The notes: generated by a model not told the origin, from the sequence alone. 64,000 nt of DNA from Lachnospiraceae bacterium (GCA_009774245.1 VSNM01000015.1:24431-88430); one strand, 5' to 3'; shown: positions 16,765-26,613, counted from the first letter of the stretch. Made by a program: numbers and translations.

Positions 16765-18381
16765 TTACTGCAGCCCGACCTCCGCCCAGCTGGAAATGCC
16801 GAGGATTGGCAGCGCGAAGTCGGTATACTCCGGACTGTTGCCCTTGTCCATGTTGGCGAACACGCCATACGCATACTTGATGCCGGTCTCTGTGCGGATG
16901 CCGAGCGCCATACCGTCGCTCCTGATCTCCGATGCGTGGTCCACCTGTCTGTGGAACACGATGCCCTCAATAAACGGGTTGGAGGACGTCAGCTTGTACG
17001 CATAGACCATCGCCGCCGCCTGATTCAGCTCGTTTGTCGGAATCCGCGCGCTCTGCGAGGTGAAGCCCATCTCCGTGATCAGGATATGCCTGACGCCGCC
17101 GTTTGGAGCGAGCATTGTCGGCAATATCATATGGTTTGTGACGACGTCCGTGTTGGTGGGATTGACAAACTTGGAGTTGTCCGTATGGTCGATCAGATTC
17201 AGCCTGGCGTACTCAATCGGAAGGCTCCAGAAGCTGCAGTTGTAGATCGGCGTCGGATACGGATGGAACGAAAGTCCCCAGTCAATATTACCGCTGACGC
17301 TGATGTATGCCGCAAACAGGTCCAGTATCTTCTTCGCGGCGAACTGTCCCCTCGTGCCGTCCTCAAAATTCCAGCGCTGGTCAATGCTGGCAAACACGCG
17401 CGCGCCGCTGTTCTGACTCCTGATCGCGTTGTAGCACACGCGAAACTCCTTCGCATAGTGCGCCGCGAGCACCTCCGCCGACACATTCCCCATATAATGC
17501 CATGGATTGCTCGTGTTGACCTCGTTCCCGATCACCCACGTATGTATCGTTCCCATAGAGCCGGAATAACGCTCCGCCAGAAAGGACATCAGCGCCTCTA
17601 ACTTCTCCGTCGGTATCTGCTCGTCCACATTGAATGCATAGCAGTTTTTCCCAGATGTGCGCCCTGACGGGGCAACCATATCAGCCGTCGCCCGGCTGTA
17701 TGAATTTTTGATGACCATGACCACGTTGCAGCCCGCACCGGCAAGACGCGTGCAGATGATGTCATACTCGCGGACTACTGCAGCGTTGAAGCTGTATGGC
17801 TTTCCATTATAATTATAGTTGATCCCGCCTCCTGTGAAAAATCTGCTGACATCCAGCTCATACGAGGCAAATCCGGCCCCAAGCGTGGCGAGCTCCTCGC
17901 TGAACCGCCAGTCGGCTGTCAGCCCCTTCTTGCTCCTCACCGGATAGCCCGTCGACTTTGACGCCACGGCCTCGGGATTTGTGATATACATCTCATTGCT
18001 CACCGGCACATATTTGCCATTCTGCAGCACAGTGACCACAAACCTTGAATACAGCTTTGATGTCGCGCTGTTTAGATCAAGCGGAACACTGAAGGTCGCA
18101 GCAACGGACGCCGGAGCGGCTGCGCAGTAGTCCTTTCTCGAACCGACCGCCGACTCATACGGCTTTAGCTCAAACAGGTAATACATCCCGTCCGCCGCTG
18201 CCGGCACGAGCGCGCTCGTGGCAACCACATCCACATTCTGTCCCGCTATCACACAACTGTTTACCGTCACTGTAATATCCGCGGCATGTACCACATCCAC
18301 GCTGTCGGCGCCGATCTGCAGCACTGCCGCCAGTATCAGCGCCAGTAAAGTAACAAGTCTCCATTTTTTCCTGTTGTTCAT
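16765..18381 (-). CDS. Secreted DUF5722 protein, glycoside-hydrolase-like (paralogue 2)
   Basis: 538 residues with signal peptide (NNRKKWR, hydrophobic run, VVHAAD near residue 34). Same layout as the gene at 2142-3749: beta-rich N-terminal domain, then a putative barrel with Glu287 in WVIGNEVN and Glu437 in ILITEMGF at the acid/base and nucleophile positions, and FHPYP at about 372. It contains NxDEQ and SIDQRWNFEDG blocks in common with paralogue 1. AGAGGAGA precedes the ATG. It lies 12 bases after the 839-residue membrane protein gene and probably shares its transcript with the methyltransferase. The two paralogues bracket the acylation operon. Confidence 0.85.
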   Translation of the reverse strand: MNNRKKWRLVTLLALILAAVLQIGADSVDVVHAADITVTVNSCVIAGQNVDVVATSALVPAAADGMYYLFELKPYESAVGSRKDYCAAAPASVAATFSVPLDLNSATSKLYSRFVVTVLQNGKYVPVSNEMYITNPEAVASKSTGYPVRSKKGLTADWRFSEELATLGAGFASYELDVSRFFTGGGINYNYNGKPYSFNAAVVREYDIICTRLAGAGCNVVMVIKNSYSRATADMVAPSGRTSGKNCYAFNVDEQIPTEKLEALMSFLAERYSGSMGTIHTWVIGNEVNTSNPWHYMGNVSAEVLAAHYAKEFRVCYNAIRSQNSGARVFASIDQRWNFEDGTRGQFAAKKILDLFAAYISVSGNIDWGLSFHPYPTPIYNCSFWSLPIEYARLNLIDHTDNSKFVNPTNTDVVTNHMILPTMLAPNGGVRHILITEMGFTSQSARIPTNELNQAAAMVYAYKLTSSNPFIEGIVFHRQVDHASEIRSDGMALGIRTETGIKYAYGVFANMDKGNSPEYTDFALPILGISSWAEVGLQ

Positions 18382-18392
18382 TTTCGTCTCCT

Positions 18393-20912
18393 CTATCTCT
18401 TTCTCAGATATGTCACAAACATATTTCCATTCTCCCGGAACAGATTTGTGGCATCATTCATCCCTACCTTATATACAGTCCCCGTCTCCGGATTCATGAC
18501 GACGACATTCAGCTCGTTAAAGCCGATCACAAGCATCGCACTGCCATCCTCCAGCAGGACGAGAACCGGAATGTCCTGATTGACATAATACAGTATCGCG
18601 TCCAGGCTTACGCCCTGCAGGTCAAGCATCACCGCATCACTGATATTCTCCTCCAGAATCTGCCGCACCGTCCTGCCTCTGTCCAGCATCGGCTGCACAT
18701 TCTTGATGCTTCCGCAAAATTCAAGAATTGTCTCTAGACACACCGCCAGATCGGAATTTCCCTCACTGCGCTGTCTGCCAGTGATCGCCATAATCTGATT
18801 CCTGGTGCTTCTCGTCGTCCGCTTCCATATATAGTCGCCGTTTTGATTGACGACCGTTCCGCTGATGCTGTAGGCGAGGTTGATGGCCTCCGCCTCGTGC
18901 GTAAATGTGCCGTCAATCCCATAACGCCCATACACATAATATCTGCTCACCGGATTTGCGACTTCGATCGCAAGCTCCCTGGAGCCCTCAAACAGCACCT
19001 GGAGCGGTTTTGTGTTTTTCGGCTTATTTGTCTCCAGCCCGTTTTTGAGGACGAGCTGGACGATCTTTTCATAGGTCTGCGTCGCGACGACCTCCGATGA
19101 ATTGTAACCGCTGTCCTCCACCAGGTTGTTGACAATCTGATCATCGGCCGTGGCGGCATAATTGCCATCCTCCTGCCGGACCACGCGCATGAGCGTGACC
19201 AGATTATCCTCGACGGACACATCCGTCACATAGACGCCCTCCCGGCTGTACGTCTTTAAGATATTGCCGCGCTCGTCCCGAATGTAGACGATATTCATCG
19301 GGAAGGTCACAGAACCGGAAAAATCCATCCGGATGTCCTCATACCGCGCCACCCCGTAAATCAGATCTTCCTCGATAAATGCAAGTGGCAGAATCCTGCC
19401 TCCATCCGTCGCCTCGATCTCCTGTGTCTCCCCCGTGTTGAGATCCATCAGTATCAGCTTCGTACAGTCGTATGCATCCGCGGAATTTTGCCACACCAGC
19501 ATCCTGTTGGTATCCGACACCTGAAAGCTCCCCTGCTGCAGATTCCCCGCGATCTCCTCACACGTCAGGCTCATCAGATTAATCGCGAGAATCGAGCCGT
19601 CCAGATAAATGTAAAATACGCCATTTTTATCAATAAACGAGAGCTGCTCCATGTCCGTCTTTAGCGTCGAGTATGATTTGTTGTACGGGATAAAGATCAG
19701 CTCCTCGACCGTATTGAGCATTCCATTGTACTCGCACACCTGCACGCCGATGCTTCCCTCATGCGTGCCGCGGTTCATGTACCCGTAGACCATAAACCAT
19801 ACGTTTTCCGTCTCGTCCACATTCAGTATCTTGATGCTGTGATTGTCATAGTTGCTCCTGGGATCGTCCCCGTCATAAAAGCTGAAAAGGTACGCCATCT
19901 TCTTGTCGGCCGCATGATAACAAAATAACTGGTTCTCATTGACAAACGCCAGGTTCGAGCCACCGTCGCTCTCCATCATCTGCACCTCGCTCTCCCTGAT
20001 GCCGAGCATGATACGGTTGCTGCCGTACACATCCGCATCCGCGTCAAACAGCTGGTTCATGCTGCGCTCATAATCAAGCAGGTACGTTCTGTCCGGCGTG
20101 TAGCGGATTCTGAAAAATTCAACCACATTGTACTCATCCCGCTTCTTCCCCTCCAAGGTCTGCACCCTGTAGTTCATGCGGATGGAAGCAGTCTGCGTAT
20201 CAATCTCGCTGATGATAATGTGCGGTTCGGATATCTGGGTGACATTCAGGTCCGCCCATGTCACCTGTTTCAGACTGCAGTGAATGTCCACATGGCTGAG
20301 CGTCGTGTTGTCCCCTCTCGCATTTGACTCCATATAGGTCACCAGGTCCTTGGCCTGTTCCTTGTCAAATGTCTTGTCATGAAAATCTTTTACAAAATTC
20401 AGCTTCTCATAGGTATGGTAATCCTCACTGTCAATGATACGCGTATAGTACCGCACCGTCTCGTTCCCAATCCTGAGCATCAGAATCCAGTTGTACTCCA
20501 CACCGGGCTCTATCAAATCCTTGATCGTGACACTCGCCTGTATGCTGTCGCCCTTGTCGCTGTAATCGCTGACCTTCGTCCTCTCGACCAGCCGCGTCCC
20601 ATCAATGCTCCTGACCTCAAAGGATATCTCGCTGATCTCATTCCCATATTTGTCCACCACGAAGCTGAGTGTCCGCCCTTCCCCCAGCGGTGTGATCGTA
20701 TCCCGAAAAAAGCTTCCGTCCATCTCCTGCCTCAGCCCGTGCAGATAATTGTATGAGATTTTGTCTGTCGTAAAGTGCACCAGCGGGAGAGACGCCTGCG
20801 CCATGCTGGTGGTCAGCTCCTCGTTTCCTTTGTTGTAGATACTGCTGCTCACAAAAAGAGTGAGAATAAAGACAACAATGCAGACCGCAAGCTTGCTTAT
20901 AATTTTCCTCAT
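18393..20912 (-). CDS. Large extracytoplasmic protein with C39-peptidase-like C-terminus
   Basis: 839 residues; one N-terminal membrane segment (about 7-25), the remainder outside. Residues about 60-170 look like an immunoglobulin-like region; about 300-580 reads like a beta-propeller (NQLFCYHAADKKMAYLFSF, GVFYIYLDGSILAINLMSL and similar). The last 140 residues resemble the papain-like C39 fold: Cys in LAVCLETILEFCG, then LVLLEDGSAMLVIGFNELNVVVMNPETG. The usual His of that motif is replaced (SAMLVIG), so the domain may be inactive and serve binding. The start overlaps the methyltransferase stop by four bases (ATGA), so the two are coupled. Role unknown; possibly a surface sensor or processing partner of DUF5722. 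Confidence 0.65.
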   Translation of the reverse strand: MRKIISKLAVCIVVFILTLFVSSSIYNKGNEELTTSMAQASLPLVHFTTDKISYNYLHGLRQEMDGSFFRDTITPLGEGRTLSFVVDKYGNEISEISFEVRSIDGTRLVERTKVSDYSDKGDSIQASVTIKDLIEPGVEYNWILMLRIGNETVRYYTRIIDSEDYHTYEKLNFVKDFHDKTFDKEQAKDLVTYMESNARGDNTTLSHVDIHCSLKQVTWADLNVTQISEPHIIISEIDTQTASIRMNYRVQTLEGKKRDEYNVVEFFRIRYTPDRTYLLDYERSMNQLFDADADVYGSNRIMLGIRESEVQMMESDGGSNLAFVNENQLFCYHAADKKMAYLFSFYDGDDPRSNYDNHSIKILNVDETENVWFMVYGYMNRGTHEGSIGVQVCEYNGMLNTVEELIFIPYNKSYSTLKTDMEQLSFIDKNGVFYIYLDGSILAINLMSLTCEEIAGNLQQGSFQVSDTNRMLVWQNSADAYDCTKLILMDLNTGETQEIEATDGGRILPLAFIEEDLIYGVARYEDIRMDFSGSVTFPMNIVYIRDERGNILKTYSREGVYVTDVSVEDNLVTLMRVVRQEDGNYAATADDQIVNNLVEDSGYNSSEVVATQTYEKIVQLVLKNGLETNKPKNTKPLQVLFEGSRELAIEVANPVSRYYVYGRYGIDGTFTHEAEAINLAYSISGTVVNQNGDYIWKRTTRSTRNQIMAITGRQRSEGNSDLAVCLETILEFCGSIKNVQPMLDRGRTVRQILEENISDAVMLDLQGVSLDAILYYVNQDIPVLVLLEDGSAMLVIGFNELNVVVMNPETGTVYKVGMNDATNLFRENGNMFVTYLRKR

Positions 20913-22105
20913 CGAAATAACTCAACCTCTTTCAATAATTCCTGAAGTGTGGGACTGATCTGCAAGAGCGCTTCCAACTGCGCCAGTTCCTCCTGTTTTT
21001 TTGTCCCCGCGTGGTATTTCATATGATTTTTCCTTACCGCCCGTATCAATATATTCTTAGGCGTGTGTTCCATATCGATAAATTCCAATATCTGTGTATC
21101 GTACCCGTACTCCTCGAGCAAATCCGCCCTGACTGCATCTGTAATCAGCGCCGCCATGCGCTCCCTGATCAGTCCGTACTTTAACACCGGAGCCAGCGCC
21201 TCACACGACATCTGCCGGTTCAGCTCATGCTGGCAGCACGGAACAGACAGGATAACACGCGCATTCCACCTGACTGCCCTGGCAAGCGCATAATCCGTCG
21301 CGGTATCGCAGGCATGCAGCGTCACGACCATATCCACATCCTCTGTATCATTTTGATACGAACCGATATCCCCTACCTGAAATTTTAACCCATCATAGCC
21401 AAATTTATCCGCAAGCGCCTGACAGTGTCCGATGACGTCCTTTTTCAGGTCAAGTCCGACGATGCTGACATCATACTGATTCATAATCTTCAGATAATAG
21501 TACAGCGCAAACGTCAAATAGGACTTCCCGCAGCCAAAATCAATAATTTTGAGCGGCCTGCCGGCCTCTCTGGGAAGATTGGGAAGGATATCGCGCACAA
21601 ATTCGAGATACCTGTTAATCTGCCGGAACTTGTCATACTTCGCCTTTACAACCTTTCCCTCTGCTGTCTGCACCCCGAGCTCCACGAGAAACGGTACCGG
21701 CTCATCCTGCGGCAGGATATATTGTCTGCGTCTGTCATGCGAGAAGTCAGTCTCGTTTTCTGGCAGCGCCCTCGCTCTCTCCCTGACCATCACATTTCCC
21801 TTTTTGCTCACAAGCGCTGTCACTCTATGGCGCTCCGTCTCCAACTCAAGCTGTCTGAAATCCGCCGTCATCACATCCACAAGCAGATCGGGAAGCGCAG
21901 CAGGACAGAGATTTTTGTGATACACCTTCGTCCCCACATACCGCTCCTCCTGATATAGCAGCTCCTCCTTCTTGAGCACCGGCCGTATGCGAAGCTTCTG
22001 TATTTTTTCCCTGTCGCGGGGATTACTCGCCGTCGCGCCCAGAATCACTTCTCTATTCTCTATATAATTCATTAACAGTTGTCTCAATTTGTCCATGAGA
22101 TTCAT
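20909..22105 (-). CDS. SAM-dependent methyltransferase (Methyltransf_32 type)
   Basis: 398 residues. Class I methyltransferase core from about 165: IIDFGCGKSYLTFALYYYL (SAM-binding motif I), VGLDLKKDV (motif II), VVTLHACDTATDYALA and ILSVPCCQHELNRQM (the HACDTATD and PCCQHE motifs of this family, known from cytosolic and fungal relatives). The first 150 residues are less conserved. Substrate unknown; family members are thought to act on RNA or protein. No strong ribosome binding site is seen at the ATG. Confidence 0.85.
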   Translation of the reverse strand: MNLMDKLRQLLMNYIENREVILGATASNPRDREKIQKLRIRPVLKKEELLYQEERYVGTKVYHKNLCPAALPDLLVDVMTADFRQLELETERHRVTALVSKKGNVMVRERARALPENETDFSHDRRRQYILPQDEPVPFLVELGVQTAEGKVVKAKYDKFRQINRYLEFVRDILPNLPREAGRPLKIIDFGCGKSYLTFALYYYLKIMNQYDVSIVGLDLKKDVIGHCQALADKFGYDGLKFQVGDIGSYQNDTEDVDMVVTLHACDTATDYALARAVRWNARVILSVPCCQHELNRQMSCEALAPVLKYGLIRERMAALITDAVRADLLEEYGYDTQILEFIDMEHTPKNILIRAVRKNHMKYHAGTKKQEELAQLEALLQISPTLQELLKEVELFR

Positions 22106-22152
22106 TGTAACATGAAACTTCGGGCATTGAAAGCCTCAAATATCATAAAAAT

Positions 22153-22187
22153 CAAAAAAATCGAGTGCAAAAACACCCGATTTTTAT
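22153..22187. terminator. Intrinsic terminator after the MCP gene
   Basis: AAAAAATCGAGTG and CACCCGATTTTTA (one mismatch) form a stem around CAAAAA at 22153-22187, with A and T runs on both sides. It lies between the chemoreceptor stop (22205) and the methyltransferase start (22105). Confidence 0.8.
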
Positions 22188-22204
22188 AAAAATCTAAAAA
22201 TTTC

Positions 22205-24310
22205 CTATTTTGTTCTCTCCGCAACGTAATCGCGCAGTACTTTGCTGTCCTCAAACATACGGCCGCCGACCAGATATTCCCCGTCATGATCTGAAACCCT
22301 GATGATGATGCCCTCAAGCGCCTTTCCCCCGAGAACAGGAAAATTGTTCACTGCCACAGAGATCGTCTTTCCCTTCGCCTCGCGGACCTCCCGCGCCGTC
22401 GTCGTGAACGCAAACCCGTTCGCACTGATATCAAGCATTGTCGCGTCACAGCTAAACTCAGTGTCCCTTATCGTCACCTTGCAGCTGTTGGACAGCCGAA
22501 GCCTTGGATATTTGCGCCGATTGACTACCTTTGGATTGCCCTTGACACTGATAGAGTTGACGCCGCGCTCCCCGCCCCGCACAGGAGTGATTCCCACATT
22601 CTGCCAGATATACAGCGCATTATGCACAATGATGTGCAGATTGTATTTCTTCGTCTTGTCCTGTATGTCGAGCTCCTGATCTCCCAGTGTGATATGTCCC
22701 ACGCTGATGCTGCGGTCCGTCGTATCGACAACCTCCGCCGTATACTCTGTCTGTCCCCTGTCTCCGATGACAAACACAGAGACCTTCATGCCCGGCGTAA
22801 TGTCCTTGATTCCCATGAAACCGCCCTCGCCGAGCTCCTCGATCAGCCTGCCGACAACATCCTCAATGTTGATGACATTGTTTGCCGTCTCCTCGTATTT
22901 GCTGAGCATAACCCTGGTCGTCTCCTCCGAATTGAGCACGCTCTGCGTCATAACCTCCATGACCTCATTGATCTGCTTCATATTATCGACGAAATTGCGG
23001 TTTGCCGCCTCGACATCCTGCATGGCTTTCTCAACTACCTGAATACCGTCATCCAGCTCCACAGACTCGTTGCTGATGCTCGCCACGCTCTCATCAACAT
23101 GGCTGACCATCCCCTGCGCGTCCGTGATCAGCTGCAGTATCTTTGTGATAGAATCCGTCATTTTCTCAGCGGTCTCCTCCAGATGGTTGAGCGCGTTGAG
23201 AATGCTGTTGGACGAACTTTTTGTCCCCATGCTGAGATCCCTGATCTCGTCCGCCACGACCGCAAAGCCCTTTCCCGCCTCGCCTGCCCTCGCCGCCTCG
23301 ATGGACGCGTTGAGCGCGAGCAAATTTGTCTGGGATGTGATCTTCTCGATGGTCCCTGTCTCCTTCTTCACCATCTCAAATTCCGTCTTAAATTCGCTGA
23401 GAACCCGCTCGACCTCGCCAGATACATCCGCCATCTCGTTCGTCGCGCCGACTACCGCGGAGAGCTCACCGGAGCTCTTCTTGGCATGATCAGCGGACTC
23501 ATTGATGAGGCCTGCCATCTTCGTGATCAGCAAAGCGACATTCTCCACCTGTGTATTGATATCCTCCGTCATGTCAAGGGAGGACATCGCCTTCTCACTC
23601 ATCTTTGTATTGTTGACAGAGAGCTTATTCATGCTGTCCACGACATCGATCGCGCCCTGTTTGTTCTCATCAGCGAGCTCGCGCACCACGGTAACCCCGT
23701 CGACAATGGCGCTGCTTGCCTCCTTCACCTTGTCAACCGTATGAATCACCTTGTTCAGATTGCTGTCCATCGCGCCAATCATCGCGCTGTCAGATCGCGT
23801 CAGGTGATCGATCGCGAGCACATAGCCTATGTAACACATGACCGTGCACGCCATCTCCAGCTCCATCTGGAGCATGTGGCCGTCCGCCGACTGTCCCCTT
23901 GTATAGACGAGAATGTTCTGCACGAAAATCAGAATAATATTGTAAATGCCCACCCCGATAATCAGCTTTTTATTTTTGAACAAAATCAGCATACCCGCAA
24001 CCGGGAGCATCAGGCTGAATGCGACTGTGCTGTTGATCGTGATCACCACATAACCATAAAAGACGGCATATCCTATCGCCACAAAGATTTTATATTGATC
24101 ATTTGCCCTTCCCTTAATCCGCAGCTGCAGATAGGCCAGCAGATATGGCACCCAGCAGAACACCAGCATCAGTAAAAACGTCGCGTGTGACATTCTTCCC
24201 TTCACAATCTCACCGGCATAAATCCCCGGCAGCAATACGCAGATGATTGCCCATACAATGGACGCCTTCCTGTTGGCGCTCAGCTTGAATAATTCCTCAT
24301 TGTATTCCAT
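22205..24310 (-). CDS. Methyl-accepting chemotaxis protein with C-terminal PilZ domain
   Basis: About 701 residues from the ATG at 24310 (GGAG seven bases upstream). Residues about 15-200 have six hydrophobic segments and no large sensor domain outside, so the ligand may be sensed in or near the membrane. The signalling domain (about 230-520) contains EKITSQTNLLALNASIEAAR AG and the hairpin tip. After a linker, the last 115 residues are a PilZ domain: RRKYPRLRL (RxxxR type) and DISANGFAF (DxSxxG type), so it should bind cyclic di-GMP. Joining a chemoreceptor to PilZ in one chain couples taxis with the sessile/motile switch. It is a single-gene unit with a terminator after it. Confidence 0.92.
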   Translation of the reverse strand: MEYNEELFKLSANRKASIVWAIICVLLPGIYAGEIVKGRMSHATFLLMLVFCWVPYLLAYLQLRIKGRANDQYKIFVAIGYAVFYGYVVITINSTVAFSLMLPVAGMLILFKNKKLIIGVGIYNIILIFVQNILVYTRGQSADGHMLQMELEMACTVMCYIGYVLAIDHLTRSDSAMIGAMDSNLNKVIHTVDKVKEASSAIVDGVTVVRELADENKQGAIDVVDSMNKLSVNNTKMSEKAMSSLDMTEDINTQVENVALLITKMAGLINESADHAKKSSGELSAVVGATNEMADVSGEVERVLSEFKTEFEMVKKETGTIEKITSQTNLLALNASIEAARAGEAGKGFAVVADEIRDLSMGTKSSSNSILNALNHLEETAEKMTDSITKILQLITDAQGMVSHVDESVASISNESVELDDGIQVVEKAMQDVEAANRNFVDNMKQINEVMEVMTQSVLNSEETTRVMLSKYEETANNVINIEDVVGRLIEELGEGGFMGIKDITPGMKVSVFVIGDRGQTEYTAEVVDTTDRSISVGHITLGDQELDIQDKTKKYNLHIIVHNALYIWQNVGITPVRGGERGVNSISVKGNPKVVNRRKYPRLRLSNSCKVTIRDTEFSCDATMLDISANGFAFTTTAREVREAKGKTISVAVNNFPVLGGKALEGIIIRVSDHDGEYLVGGRMFEDSKVLRDYVAERTK

Positions 24311-24499
24311 CTCGTCTCCACCCCTCTGTTGATGAACGCTCCCGAAATACCAAATGCACAATTTTTCTCCGAAAGCGTCGCATGTTTTTTACATATTTGA
24401 CATATTCAATTTTTATTTTATCACATGTATACAATAATTTCCATATATTTATCCCATTTCTGTTTTTTTAGCAAATTCATACAATAATGGTTTATGGTA

Positions 24500-24553
24500 T
24501 TGACATTTTATCCCATATGTATTAATGTATTAGTGTATTAATTATTCAATACA
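24500..24553 (+). promoter_or_regulatory. Promoter and candidate operator of the GntR/ABC operon
   Basis: TTGACA at 24500-24505, 17 bases, then TAATGT at 24523-24528. Just downstream TGTATT (24534-24539) and AATACA (24548-24553) form an inverted repeat that abuts AAGGAGG (24555-24561). YtrA-type GntR regulators usually bind such short repeats over their own promoter, so autorepression is likely (inference). Confidence 0.65.
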
Positions 24554-24568
24554 CAAGGAGGAAAGTAC

Positions 24569-24940
24569 ATGGCATGGCAAATGAATTCTGACCGCCCGAT
24601 CTACTCGCAGCTGTATGACAAGATACTGATTCGTATCGTATGCGGTATCTATAAAGCCGGCAGCCGCCTGCCAAGTGTCAGGGACCTGGCCGCGGAGGCT
24701 AGTGTCAATCCCAACACGATGCAGCGCGCCTTTGCCGAGCTCGAGAACAGCGGGCTGATCGCCACGCAGCGCAACAGCGGGCGCGTCGTGACAGAGGATA
24801 TGACGAAAATAGAGGCCGCCAGACACCAGCTGGCGCTGACTCAGGTCAACAGCTTCATCGCCAATATGCGGGAGCTTGGATACAATGATCAGGAGATCCT
24901 GGAATTAATCAAAAGTATCGTCCACGAAAACCAATGTTAA
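24569..24940 (+). CDS. GntR-family regulator, YtrA type
   Basis: 123 residues. Winged helix: PIYSQLYDKILIRIVCGIYK, GSRLPSVRDLAAEASVNPNT, MQRAFAELENSGLI, as in the short YtrA branch of GntR with only a small helical C-terminal part (about 85-123). AAGGAGG lies seven bases before the ATG. It heads an operon with an ABC ATPase and a permease, the standard YtrA-type arrangement in which the regulator responds to cell-envelope stress or antibiotics (family knowledge). Confidence 0.93.
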   Translation: MAWQMNSDRPIYSQLYDKILIRIVCGIYKAGSRLPSVRDLAAEASVNPNTMQRAFAELENSGLIATQRNSGRVVTEDMTKIEAARHQLALTQVNSFIANMRELGYNDQEILELIKSIVHENQC

Positions 24941-24976
24941 TTTATAAAGAAAGAAATATCGAGGGAGGGAACAAAT

Positions 24977-25762
24977 GTGAACGAAAACAACGGTATGGCC
25001 TACACCCAAAACGGTGATGCGCCGGACAATGACACACAAAATAAACCTGTAAACAATACTCCGCTTCTGCAGTTGAATGATCTGTGCAAACGGTATTCTG
25101 GCATGGGCACGTATATGTCAGTCTTTCATATGAATCTGACTATTCTGAGAGGAAGGATAATCGGCCTCTTAGGGCCAAACGGCTGTGGCAAGACAACGCT
25201 GATCAAGATGATCAACGGACTCCTCACACCGACGAGCGGAAACGTGCTGATCAACGGCATGGAGCCCTGTGCCGCGACTAAGAAGGTAATATCCTACCTG
25301 CCGGAGCGCACCTATCTGGACAACAGCATGAAGGTCTCCCAGATGGTGTCGTACTTTGCGGATTTTTATGAGGATTTCTCCACAGAGAAGGCTTACGGTA
25401 TGCTGAATGCACTCGGCATCAGCAGCGACGCGCGCCTAAAGACGCTCTCCAAGGGCACGAAGGAAAAGGTACAGCTGATCCTGGTCATGAGCAGACAGGC
25501 GGATCTGTATATCCTCGACGAGCCGATCGCGGGCGTCGATCCCGCTGCAAGGGATTATATCCTGCGCACCATCATCACCAACTACAATCCTGGCTCCACG
25601 ATCATATTGTCGACTCATCTGATATCCGACATCGAAAATATCCTCGACGACGTGATCTTTATGAAGAATGGCTCGCTCATGCTGTATACATCCGTTGACT
25701 CCATCCGCAGTCAGATGGGTAAATCTGTAGATTCTTACTTTCGGGAGGTATATGCATGTTAG
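24977..25762 (+). CDS. ABC transporter ATP-binding protein
   Basis: 261 residues from a GTG (GAGGGAGGG upstream; the ATG two bases earlier runs into a stop). Walker A GLLGPNGCGKTT at 63-74, signature-like LSKGTKEK at 157-164 (LSGGQ variant), Walker B LYILDEP with Glu182, and switch His214 in LSTHL. Residues 1-25 are a polar extension. It overlaps the permease gene by seven bases. Class: two-component exporter or bacitracin-type resistance transporters controlled by YtrA regulators; substrate not determined. Confidence 0.93.
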   Translation: MNENNGMAYTQNGDAPDNDTQNKPVNNTPLLQLNDLCKRYSGMGTYMSVFHMNLTILRGRIIGLLGPNGCGKTTLIKMINGLLTPTSGNVLINGMEPCAATKKVISYLPERTYLDNSMKVSQMVSYFADFYEDFSTEKAYGMLNALGISSDARLKTLSKGTKEKVQLILVMSRQADLYILDEPIAGVDPAARDYILRTIITNYNPGSTIILSTHLISDIENILDDVIFMKNGSLMLYTSVDSIRSQMGKSVDSYFREVYAC

Positions 25763-26613
25763 GAAAATTATTAAAATACGAATGGAAGGGGCTTTGTTCC
25801 CCGCTGTTGGTCATGCTGGCCGTGCTGGGAGGAACCACCGCGCTGACCTGCGGCGTCATTCTCACCATCAACCCCAAATACGATGAGACGATCGCATGGT
25901 ACTCGATGATGGCGCTCATTCTCTCGATCTTTTTGTACTATTTCGGGCTGATCGGCTGCACGCTGGGAACAATGCTCATCATTGCGATACGGTTCTACAA
26001 AACCTGCTACACGGACCAGGGATATCTGACGCACACACTCCCTGTATCCACCAGGCTGATATTAAACGCCAAGCTCCTGGCATCCATCCTGGCCTACTTC
26101 CTGATGCTGCTGGCAATTTTCGCCACGATCTTTATTATCATACAGGTCGCAATGCATCACATATTTTCACTGCTGCCCGGCGACTATAACGAGCTGCGCA
26201 GGGAATTTTCGCGGGAATTTTCATCGCTGCTTTACGAATTTGAGGATGATCTTGGCATCGGATTTGGCGCATACATCGCATACCTGATCGTCTACTTTAT
26301 CGTTGCGATCTTTTCAAATATCGTGACAATCCTCGGCTGCGTATCACTGGGACAGCTCTTCACAAAGCACCGCGTCGCGGGCGCAATCCTCGCGTACTTC
26401 ATCGTACAGTTTGTCATGCAGATCATCGGCTATCTCTGCTCCCTGCCGATGTATACCAGGATGCTCATCACGGATTCGTACAGCGATAACCTGACGCCAT
26501 TTGCCATCATGTCGCCGACCATGAATCTGGTGCTGCTCACGACTGTCATACTGGCCGTCGTCATGTACTTTGTCAACCTGCATATGATGACCAAAAAACT
26601 GAATCTGGAATAA
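25756..26613 (+). CDS. ABC transporter permease
   Basis: 285 residues with six hydrophobic segments (about 16-38, 53-80, 105-135, 172-200, 210-235, 250-275). The N-terminus MLGKLLKYEWKG is typical of ABC-2-like permeases encoded next to YtrA-regulated ATPases. A charged loop DYNELRREFSREFSSLLYEF (about 142-161) lies between segments 3 and 4. It pairs with the ATPase upstream, is the last gene of the operon, and ends just before a terminator. Confidence 0.9.
   Translation: MLGKLLKYEWKGLCSPLLVMLAVLGGTTALTCGVILTINPKYDETIAWYSMMALILSIFLYYFGLIGCTLGTMLIIAIRFYKTCYTDQGYLTHTLPVSTRLILNAKLLASILAYFLMLLAIFATIFIIIQVAMHHIFSLLPGDYNELRREFSREFSSLLYEFEDDLGIGFGAYIAYLIVYFIVAIFSNIVTILGCVSLGQLFTKHRVAGAILAYFIVQFVMQIIGYLCSLPMYTRMLITDSYSDNLTPFAIMSPTMNLVLLTTVILAVVMYFVNLHMMTKKLNLE

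Noticed and set aside
22622..24175. A 517-codon open frame antisense to the chemoreceptor gene
   Set aside because: It mirrors the coding frame of the MCP gene, is rich in His, Arg and Leu, lacks a ribosome binding site and shows no domain.
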